Of a DNA stretch of 64,000 bases, positions 44,137-50,886 are shown piece after piece. The notes below the pieces were generated by a model. The model did not search any database. It saw only the letters and a program-made list of their open reading frames with translations, and was not told where the DNA came from. Every line of letters begins with the position of its first letter. Position 1 is the stretch's first letter. The position numbers and the translations under genes are program-made. The stretch lies in contig JAFGHJ010000004.1 in assembly GCA_016930175.1 (NCBI GenBank), forward strand, positions 116,129 to 180,128, read 5' to 3'. The DNA comes from Caldifarciminota bacterium. GTDB lineage: Bacteria; Hydrothermota; UBA3072.

Positions 44137-45297
44137 TCACGTGGTCAAATCGTGTTGTAGAACTCTCCTTAGTAATTCAGAGTATTTCCTGCCTAAGTTT
44201 TTCCATGAATAGTCGGAATAATTTGAAATGCCTTTAAATAAATGAGGTTTCCGGATAGCCTTAAGGACGGAATATGCGAAGGATTTTGGTTCCGCATCAC
44301 AAATTATTCCGGAGGAACCAATTAATTTTTTTATCTCTGTATTTTTAGTTATTGCAATAATTGGTAATCCCGTGTATAGATACTGATAAAGTTTCCCCGG
44401 GATGAGCCAACTATCTTCCTTTCCACTTACGCCCATAAGTATTAGTAAATCCGATGCCATAAGTTCGGATAGGGCTTCTTTATGTGGTAAATATCCGGTG
44501 GTTATGAAATTTTTCAGTCCGATATTTCTTGCCTTTTCTTTTAATTCTTTCAGCATAGATGGTCCTATGTATTTAAAGACAAAGTTTTCTTGAAGTCCCG
44601 GATTTAAAGAAAAGAGCTTTTCGATTCCCTCAAAAAGTAAATCTGGTTTAATCAGGTTGCTGAATGTTCCCATATAGGTAACCGTGTATTTTTTTAGTTT
44701 TTCTGTTTTGCTTGAAAGCGGAAATGCTTTTTCGTCGAAGCCATTTCTTATTAGGTGAATTTTGTCTTTATTTTTGGGATATTGAGTTTTTAAGTAATCT
44801 CCTATTCCCTCCGTAACCGTAACGATAGCAGAAGCTTTATTAATAAACATTTTTTCTGCTTTTCCAGCAAGATGTTCTTCGGCTTTTAAAAAATATTTCC
44901 CCAGATAACTTCCGGTCCACTGATCTCTGTAATCTATTATACAGGGTATATTTCTACTTAGGAATAATGTAAGCGCGGTAGAAAAGGGAGGGCAGGAAAC
45001 AATTATTATATCTGTGCTTTTTATTTTGCTCCATAAGAAAGGAAGCCAAAAGATTTTATTGTCCGGAAAAGAAAAGTAATCATGTTTGCTTGGTCCGGGA
45101 GTCGAAACTCTACCTGGTAGTAAATGAAGAGGATCCGGGCAAAAAGACCTTTCAATTTTTAAATCATCTATCTGGAAAGAGATATTATCCTTAGGGTAAC
45201 TGTAAGGAGGGTAAGTAGTATAAACTTCAACATCCCATCCCAGTTCTTTTAAAACTTTTGGGATGTTGTATAACCTCTGTACGCCACCCATTCCCAT
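44137..45297 (-). CDS. Glycosyltransferase family 4-like protein
   Basis: GT-B-fold transferase of cell-surface glycan synthesis. MGMGGVQRLYNIPKVLKELG is a nucleotide-sugar GT4 N-terminus, and VTYMGTFSNLIKP with LIPGKLYQYLYTGLPIIA marks the C-terminal domain. The reading frame is open further upstream and encodes KVCWITYYFPP directly before the first ATG, which is the expected first beta-strand. No ATG, GTG or TTG precedes that segment. The true start is therefore uncertain: a non-standard start codon, a sequence error, or a truncated protein. Acceptor and donor unknown. Confidence 0.82.
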   Translation of the reverse strand: MGMGGVQRLYNIPKVLKELGWDVEVYTTYPPYSYPKDNISFQIDDLKIERSFCPDPLHLLPGRVSTPGPSKHDYFSFPDNKIFWLPFLWSKIKSTDIIIVSCPPFSTALTLFLSRNIPCIIDYRDQWTGSYLGKYFLKAEEHLAGKAEKMFINKASAIVTVTEGIGDYLKTQYPKNKDKIHLIRNGFDEKAFPLSSKTEKLKKYTVTYMGTFSNLIKPDLLFEGIEKLFSLNPGLQENFVFKYIGPSMLKELKEKARNIGLKNFITTGYLPHKEALSELMASDLLILMGVSGKEDSWLIPGKLYQYLYTGLPIIAITKNTEIKKLIGSSGIICDAEPKSFAYSVLKAIRKPHLFKGISNYSDYSWKNLGRKYSELLRRVLQHDLTT

Positions 45298-45359
45298 AGG
45301 GGGAAAGTAGTATGTAATCCAGCAAACTTTTCGTTTTACTGTTCGGTCTCCTGTTTCCT

Positions 45360-46166
45360 TTATTTTGTATCTTTTTCTATAAAGTCCTCTGGAGATACTT
45401 TATTTTTACCGCTTTTACCCTTCATCAAATTCATGAAAGGTTTAAAAAGGTCTATGGGTATAGGGAATACTGTGGTTGAGTTGTTTTCTGCTGCGATTTC
45501 GTTTAAGGTCTGCAGATATCGAAGTTGAATCGTAACAGGGGATTGTTCCATAAGTTTTGCAGCCGCAACCAATTTTTCCGCAGCCTGGTATTCACCCATA
45601 GCGTTGATTATCTTTGCTCTTCTGTCTCTTTCGGATTCAGCCTGACGCGCCATTGCTCTTTGCATATCCTGAGGCAGGTCAACGTGTTTTATCTCCACAG
45701 TACTTACCTTTATTCCCCAGGGGTCTGTTTCTTTATCGATAACGGTTTGAAGTTCTTTGTTGAGTTTTTCCCTTTCGGATAAGAGTTCATCCAGTTCCGC
45801 ACTGCCTACAACACTTCTGAGAGTTGTCTGTGAAATCTGCGAAGTGGCAAATTTGTAATTTTCGATTTCAATTATTGCCTTTTCCGGATCCATAACTCTG
45901 AAGTAAACAACGGCATTGACTTTCACGGAGACGTTGTCTCTCGTTATTACGTCTTGAGGCGGGACATCATGGGTAACTACCCGCAAACTAACCCTTACAA
46001 TTTTTTCGAAAAACGGAATGATAAGAACAAAACCCGGTCCTCTGACTCCCGCAAATCTTCCGAGACGGAAAACGACAGCCCGTTCATATTCCTGGAGTAT
46101 ATGTATGGCGTTAGCTAAGATTATTAAGCCGATAACTCCAATTACAATTAATACACCACCAGTCAA
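45360..46166 (-). CDS. SPFH/Band 7 slipin (stomatin-like membrane protein)
   Basis: The 268 aa membrane-scaffold protein has one N-terminal TM segment, then a Band 7 domain with [21 protein letters not shown] and [15 protein letters not shown], and a helical oligomerisation region ([20 protein letters not shown]). It starts 1 bp after the nfeD stop. NfeD-slipin pairs are a known partnership in which the NfeD protease can cleave the slipin C-terminal region. Confidence 0.93.
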   Translation of the reverse strand: MTGGVLIVIGVIGLIILANAIHILQEYERAVVFRLGRFAGVRGPGFVLIIPFFEKIVRVSLRVVTHDVPPQDVITRDNVSVKVNAVVYFRVMDPEKAIIEIENYKFATSQISQTTLRSVVGSAELDELLSEREKLNKELQTVIDKETDPWGIKVSTVEIKHVDLPQDMQRAMARQAESERDRRAKIINAMGEYQAAEKLVAAAKLMEQSPVTIQLRYLQTLNEIAAENNSTTVFPIPIDLFKPFMNLMKGKSGKNKVSPEDFIEKDTK

Positions 46167-46167
46167 T

Positions 46168-47436
46168 TTATACCTCCTTTTTTTTGACTTTGACAGTTAA
46201 ACCATTCACTTCTACAACTTCTACCTCGGTGTCTATTTTTATTTTTTTATTCGCAACGGCGTTCCAGTATTCGCCTCTTACGAATACTTTTCCGCCTTTT
46301 GAATTTATGTCACTGACGGCTTTCCCGATTGCTCCCGTTAACCCTTCTTTTCCTGTTGTGGGTTTATTTTTCATGGCTTTTATAACGGCACCTAAAGCGA
46401 ATATAAAGAAGGCAGCAGTCGTTCCGACAGCGGCAAATATTAGAGGTTTCGAGATTTGAAGGAAAGTCGCGTCAGTATTTATTAGCATAATTGAACCTAT
46501 GGACATCGATACAATACCTCCTATAGTTAAAGGTCCGTATGTTGGAGTTAATACCTCCATAACGAACATAGCAATACCAAGTATTATCAAAGCGACGCCT
46601 GCATAATTTATCGGAAGTACCGAAAAAGAGTAAAAGGCGAGAATAATACATAAGGCGCCTAAAACACCGGGAATTATTGCTCCCGGGCTTCTTATTTCGA
46701 ATATTAGGCCGTATATACCAACAATGAACAAAATATAAGCTATATTTGGATTCGAAATCAATTTGAGAAATTCTTCTCTGAAGTTCATTGGTAAATTTTC
46801 TCTTTCTGCATTTTTTGTATCTAATTTTTTTACACCCCCGGGGAGTTCTACTTTCCTGCCATGAATTTTTTCCAGCAGTTCATCAACAGATGAAACAACC
46901 AAATCGATTATTCCCAATTCCAGAGCTTCTTCTGCTGTTGCGGAAACGGATTCCCTAACTGCTTTTTCCGCCCATTCTATGTTTCTGTTCCTTTTTTTAG
47001 CTATTCCACGCAGGTAAGCAGCTGCATCTTCCGTTGCTTTTTCCATCATTGTATCATCCGCTTTTTTCTCTTCTCCTCCTCCGATGCCTTGAGGTGAAAT
47101 TGCTACGGGATGTGCTGCACCTAAGTTTGTTCCGGGTGTCATTGCTGCGATATGAGCTGCATAAGTCAGGAAAACTCCTGCAGAGGCGTCGCTCGCCCCT
47201 GAAGGATAAACGTAAATGATGATTGTAATATTAGAATTTAATTCATCTTTAACTATTTCTCGCATTGCGTCCATGAGTCCGCCGGGTGTATCAAGTAAGA
47301 AAACTATTGCTTCTGCTTCTTTCTCTTCAGCTTTATCTATTACTCTTTGGACGTAGTTAGCTGTAATAGGGCTTATTACCCCTTCAATATTACCTATAAC
47401 AACGGTACTACTGAGAAGCCATAAGATTAAATTCAT
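46168..47436 (-). CDS. NfeD1b membrane-bound serine protease (ClpP-class)
   Basis: The 422 aa protein has a short signal-like N-terminus and a ClpP/SppA-type protease domain (about 20-200) with [16 protein letters not shown] and [18 protein letters not shown] (catalytic Ser in SAG). Four or five TM helices (about 215-350) and an OB-fold NfeD C-terminal domain ([14 protein letters not shown]) follow. It is the partner of the downstream slipin in membrane quality control. Its promoter puts the start site at the ATG itself. Confidence 0.93.
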   Translation of the reverse strand: MNLILWLLSSTVVIGNIEGVISPITANYVQRVIDKAEEKEAEAIVFLLDTPGGLMDAMREIVKDELNSNITIIIYVYPSGASDASAGVFLTYAAHIAAMTPGTNLGAAHPVAISPQGIGGGEEKKADDTMMEKATEDAAAYLRGIAKKRNRNIEWAEKAVRESVSATAEEALELGIIDLVVSSVDELLEKIHGRKVELPGGVKKLDTKNAERENLPMNFREEFLKLISNPNIAYILFIVGIYGLIFEIRSPGAIIPGVLGALCIILAFYSFSVLPINYAGVALIILGIAMFVMEVLTPTYGPLTIGGIVSMSIGSIMLINTDATFLQISKPLIFAAVGTTAAFFIFALGAVIKAMKNKPTTGKEGLTGAIGKAVSDINSKGGKVFVRGEYWNAVANKKIKIDTEVEVVEVNGLTVKVKKKEV

Positions 47437-47442
47437 AGACCT

Positions 47443-47471
47443 ATAATACTAAAATAGAATAACTAAGTCAA
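47443..47471 (-). promoter_or_regulatory. Promoter of nfeD-slipin, apparently leaderless
   Basis: TTGACT (47466-47471), 17 bp, TATTAT (47443-47448). Six bases separate the -10 box from the ATG (47436), so the first transcribed base would be at or next to the start codon. Confidence 0.72.
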
Positions 47472-47503
47472 CCCTGTTTTATTGCCCTACACACCGCCCA
47501 CAA

Positions 47504-47621
47504 AGCTATTAGCTATTTGCCATTAGCGTTTTGCATTAAACTGATACCAACACTTTAAATTTTATAAAGGATAAAATTTTCTGTTTTTTAGCTAACAGCT
47601 AAAGGCCAAAAGCTAAGAGCT
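47504..47621. repeat. Nested phrase palindrome between divergent nfeD and methyltransferase promoters
   Basis: The left arm AGCTATTAGCTATTTGCC (47504) and right arm AGCTAACAGCTAAAGGCC (47590) are approximate inverses. They enclose a perfect AAATTTTAT-AAAGG-ATAAAATTT hairpin (47557-47579) followed by a T-run. It could act as an AT-rich terminator or insulator between the divergent promoters. Confidence 0.65.
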
Positions 47622-47633
47622 GCGTTGTTGCAC

Positions 47634-47661
47634 TTGACTTATGAAAATAGTTTCCTATTAT
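47634..47661 (+). promoter_or_regulatory. Promoter of the 47.7-kb methyltransferase gene, apparently leaderless
   Basis: TTGACT (47634-47639), 16 bp, TATTAT (47656-47661). The ATG at 47669 is 7 bp downstream, so the start site should coincide with it. No ribosome site is present. Confidence 0.72.
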
Positions 47662-47668
47662 AAATTCC

Positions 47669-48703
47669 ATGACTGACAAACAATGGGATATTTTAATTAA
47701 TGTTATAAACGGAGAGAAAATAGAGCCTCTGCCTGTCGGATTTATTATAGATAGTCCCTGGCTGCCTAACTGGTTTGGTATTCCCATCCTGGACTACTTT
47801 TCGAACGATAATTTATGGTTTGATGCCAACATCAAAGCCATAAACGAGTTTCCCGAAGTGATTTTTTTGCCGGGATTCTGGTCCGAGTATGGTATGTGTA
47901 CGGAACCGTCCGCTTTTGGGGCAAAATGTTCTTTTCCTGTGAATGCATTTCCCAATGCCGAAAAAGTGATCGACTCAGCAGGAGAAATAGTGTATTTAGA
48001 GATTCCTGATCCTTCTAAGGACGGGCTTCTTCCGTTTATGCTAAATCGCCTGAAACACGCTAAAGCTAAAATCGAAGATGCGGGACATAAAATAAGATTT
48101 TCCGTTTCCAGGGGTCCTTTGAACATAGCATGTTTTTTGATGGGGATGACCGAGTTCCTTATTTCTATAAAAACAGAGCCGGAGAAAGCGCACTATTTAT
48201 TAAAGAAAATTACCACATTCTTAAAAAAATGGCACCAGATTCAAAAGGATGCCTTTCCTTCAATTGACGGAATTCTCCTTCTGGATGATATAATTGGCTT
48301 TATAGGTGAAGAAGATTTCAAAACTTTCGGCTTGCCTTATTTTAAAGAACTATACGAGACCGATATGACGGTTAAGTTTCTTCACAATGATGCCTCCTGT
48401 AAAGAGTCTATTAAATATCTGCCTCTTATGGGTGTCAATCTCTTCAATATGGCCTTTGATACTGATTTGAATGAATTAAAAAGAGCGACAAATAACAAAG
48501 TAACGATGCTTGGTAATATTCCACCCCGGGATGTCCTTGCGAGGGGTGGTCCGGATGAAGTAAAAGAGTCGGTTGAGAAATTAATGAATTCTCTTGAAGA
48601 TAAAACAAGGGTAATTCTTTCCTGCGGTGGCGGAATGCCGCCGGATGTATCATCGGAAAATATTAAAGCATTTATCGAAACAGTTAAAGCTCATAAACTG
48701 TAA
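47669..48703 (+). CDS. UroD-fold corrinoid methyltransferase-like protein
   Basis: The 344 aa member of the uroporphyrinogen-decarboxylase/MtaA fold, whose non-heme branch moves methyl groups to or from corrinoid proteins. GFWSEYGMCTEPSAFGAKCS, LLLDDIIGFIGEEDF, LGNIPPRDVLARGGPDEV and LSCGGGMPPDV fit the family. The zinc motif HxC seen in the 49.7-kb paralogue (HVCGNS) is replaced by HNDASC, although the late Cys is kept, so zinc binding may differ. It precedes the corrinoid protein gene and may act as a substrate-specific methyltransferase. Confidence 0.8.
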   Translation: MTDKQWDILINVINGEKIEPLPVGFIIDSPWLPNWFGIPILDYFSNDNLWFDANIKAINEFPEVIFLPGFWSEYGMCTEPSAFGAKCSFPVNAFPNAEKVIDSAGEIVYLEIPDPSKDGLLPFMLNRLKHAKAKIEDAGHKIRFSVSRGPLNIACFLMGMTEFLISIKTEPEKAHYLLKKITTFLKKWHQIQKDAFPSIDGILLLDDIIGFIGEEDFKTFGLPYFKELYETDMTVKFLHNDASCKESIKYLPLMGVNLFNMAFDTDLNELKRATNNKVTMLGNIPPRDVLARGGPDEVKESVEKLMNSLEDKTRVILSCGGGMPPDVSSENIKAFIETVKAHKL

Positions 48704-48872
48704 ATAAAATATCAGAAATCAAAAAGCAAAATGACAAATAAATCTGTTGGTTTGTGGGTCGGTTAGTCCGTTGGTCAGTTAAAAAAATACACCAACACAC
48801 CCACGCACCAGCACACTAAAAATTCTTAATATTTAATCTTACATTTTTATATTTGATTTTTACATTTTAGCG
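48699..48872. repeat. Nested phrase palindrome overlapping the methyltransferase stop
   Basis: CTGTAAATAAAATATCAGAA starts in the last codons of the gene. Then come CTGTTGGTTTGTGGGTCGG, an A7 run, CACCAACACACCCACGCACC, and TTTTTATATTTGATTTTTAC. Inner and outer pairs are roughly inverted. The outer phrases match 43854-43897 and 44060-44100. Confidence 0.7.
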
Positions 48873-48960
48873 ATTCTGTCGCGCTAAGAGCATTGAAGTA
48901 TTCAAGTTCGTGTATTAAAGCTATTTAAATAAAAAGCAGATAGGGATATTACAACGGTCA

Positions 48961-48988
48961 TTGACAAAACATAGAAAAGTAATAGTTT
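48961..48988 (+). promoter_or_regulatory. Promoter of the corrinoid protein gene
   Basis: TTGACA (48961-48966), 16 bp, TAGTTT (48983-48988). The leader would be about 60 nt and carries AGAGGAGG just before GTG 49058. The leader is too short for a full cobalamin riboswitch, and none was recognised. Confidence 0.62.
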
Positions 48989-49057
48989 TATTTTGATTAC
49001 GAAAAGCTGATAAGAAGAAAAGATTTTTAATTATATTTAATGCTAAGAGGAGGAATA

Positions 49058-49693
49058 GTGTCTGTTCTGGAAAATCTAAAAGAAAATGTAATTGCCGGTA
49101 ACGAAAGTAAAGTATTGGAATATACCCAGAAAGCTTTAGATGAAGGTATCGATCTGGAAAAGATATTGAATGATGGATTCATACCCGGAATGGATGTAGT
49201 AGGCAGTAAATTTCAAGCTAATGAAATTTATGTTCCCGAGATGTTAATTTCTGCGAAAGCAATGAAAGCAGGAATGAAGATACTCGAGCCTCTGTTAACC
49301 GAAGCAGGAATTGAACCTATAGGTAAGGTTGTTATTGGGACTGTAAAAGGAGATTTGCATGACATCGGTAAAAATTTAGTGGCTATGATGTTGGAGGGAG
49401 GCGGATTTGAAGTGATTGATGCGGGAGTCGATATTACAGCTCAAAAGTTTATGGATCTTGTTAAAGAAAATAAGCCTGATATTTTGGGCCTTTCTGCTCT
49501 CTTGACCACTACAATGGTGGAAATAAAGAATGTGATAGATGCTTTTAAAGAAGAAGGTTTACGAGATGATGTTAAGATAATTGTTGGTGGGGCTCCGGTG
49601 AGTGAAGATTATGCGAAAGATATAGGTGCGGACGGATATTCTCCGGATGCCGCATCTGCCGTTAATCTGGCAAAGAAGTTGTTGGGTAAATAA
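49058..49693 (+). CDS. Methyl-accepting corrinoid protein (MtbC/MtaC/MttC-like)
   Basis: The 211 aa B12-binding protein shuttles methyl groups between two methyltransferases. A helical cap (about 5-85) precedes the Rossmann domain with GDLHDIGKN (DxHxxG, lower-ligand His), GLSALLTTTM and IVGGAPVS. The ORF track opens at ATG 49040, but AGAGGAGG lies inside that extension four bases before GTG 49058, so I take the GTG. It is flanked on both sides by UroD-type methyltransferases. No corrinoid reactivase gene is visible. Confidence 0.9.
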   Translation: MSVLENLKENVIAGNESKVLEYTQKALDEGIDLEKILNDGFIPGMDVVGSKFQANEIYVPEMLISAKAMKAGMKILEPLLTEAGIEPIGKVVIGTVKGDLHDIGKNLVAMMLEGGGFEVIDAGVDITAQKFMDLVKENKPDILGLSALLTTTMVEIKNVIDAFKEEGLRDDVKIIVGGAPVSEDYAKDIGADGYSPDAASAVNLAKKLLGK

Positions 49694-49732
49694 AAAAATG
49701 AGAAAGTTTAGCGTTACGGAATATTAAGTATT

Positions 49733-50758
49733 ATGGGAAGACTCTTGGATTTGGTGAAATCCTCTTATTCTGAAAAAAGACGCATTGTTGCTCCTTTAGT
49801 TGGTTTTCCGGGAGTTAAAATTGCTCAATCGAGTATAAAACTTGCCCAGCAAAATCATGAAGAGCATTTTAAGGTGGTTAGTTCACTGGTTGATAAATTT
49901 AAACCGGATATACAGTTTGTTCTTATGGACCTTTCGGTAGAAGCAAATGCGCTCGGACTAAATACTCTTTTTCCTCCGGATGATTCAGCTACCGTTATGA
50001 AAAAACATGGCAAGTTTGGTACGGATGAATTGGCTTTGCTTGAGAAGATTAAGTTTGATAGCGATAGCAGATTACTTAGTTATGTTAAGACCGTGGAGTT
50101 GATGAAACGCAGATTCCCTGCCGGTGTTAAGGTCGGAGCTTATGTCACAGGTCCTTATACTCTAGCAGGTCTTATTATCGGTGCGGAAGAAGCGGGGCTT
50201 ATGGCTGCCAGGCATCCTGAAAAACTCGAAGAAATTTGTGTTTTTACAAACGATTGTATAATGCGATATGCTGAATTACTGCTATCGGCAGGAGCGGATG
50301 CGGTTTGTGTACTTGAACCAAGCGGAGTGATGCTTGGCCCTTCACATTTTGAAAAGTTCTCGGTTGCGAACGTGAAAGATATCGTTAAACTCTGCCATAC
50401 GGCGGATTCAGATTGTATCTACCATGTTTGCGGTAACAGTACTCATCTCATTGAAAAAATGGTTGAGTCAGGAGTAGATGGGTTGAGTCTTGATTCTAAA
50501 GATGGCGGGATATATCTTTCCGAAATCGCTAAAAATATACAGAAAAATATAGTGTTAATCGGAAATATTAGTCCAAGTAGAACAATCGTTTATGGCAGTC
50601 CTAAAGAAGTGAAAGAAGAGGTTAAAGCTTTACTTGAATCGATGGATTCTTTTCCGAATTATGTTTTGAGCACAGGATGCGATCTACCTCTGGAAACTCC
50701 TGTTGATAATATATCAGCTTTTATGGAGACCGGGCGGAATTATACTATCTCTGTTTGA
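49733..50758 (+). CDS. MtaA/MtbA-like UroD-fold methylcobamide methyltransferase
   Basis: The 341 aa zinc-dependent methyltransferase is probably the one transferring methyl from, or to, the corrinoid protein. It has YHVCGNSTHLIEKM (zinc His and Cys), LIGNISPSRTIVYGSPKEV and STGCDLPLETP (third zinc ligand). It follows the corrinoid gene by 39 bp and is likely co-transcribed. Acceptor could be tetrahydrofolate or another thiol; the methyl donor for the system is unknown. Confidence 0.86.
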   Translation: MGRLLDLVKSSYSEKRRIVAPLVGFPGVKIAQSSIKLAQQNHEEHFKVVSSLVDKFKPDIQFVLMDLSVEANALGLNTLFPPDDSATVMKKHGKFGTDELALLEKIKFDSDSRLLSYVKTVELMKRRFPAGVKVGAYVTGPYTLAGLIIGAEEAGLMAARHPEKLEEICVFTNDCIMRYAELLLSAGADAVCVLEPSGVMLGPSHFEKFSVANVKDIVKLCHTADSDCIYHVCGNSTHLIEKMVESGVDGLSLDSKDGGIYLSEIAKNIQKNIVLIGNISPSRTIVYGSPKEVKEEVKALLESMDSFPNYVLSTGCDLPLETPVDNISAFMETGRNYTISV

Positions 50759-50886
50759 ACTTGTTCAATTCTGTTAATTTGTGTTCTCTTAGTTTAGGAT
50801 TTATTGGTCGGCGGTTGGTAGTCAAAACAAAGAAATTTAATTTTTTTATCTTTGTATTCATGTTTCCGTGTCTATCCAACTGAATT
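50759..50886. repeat. Last phrase-like spacer before the arabinoxylan locus
   Basis: Short AT-rich spacer between convergent genes, with degenerate TTTATTGGTCGGCGGTTGG and ATCTTTGTATTCATGTTTCCG words. No phrase family was recognised further right in the window. Confidence 0.4.

Noticed and set aside
48704-49057. Cobalamin riboswitch before the corrinoid protein gene
   Set aside because: The spacer is phrase repeat, and the leader after the predicted promoter is only about 60 nt.
1-50800. CRISPR array as explanation for the CTCTGTG and GTTGGTG repeats
   Set aside because: Words are degenerate and of uneven spacing, there are no unique spacers of constant length, and no cas gene is present.
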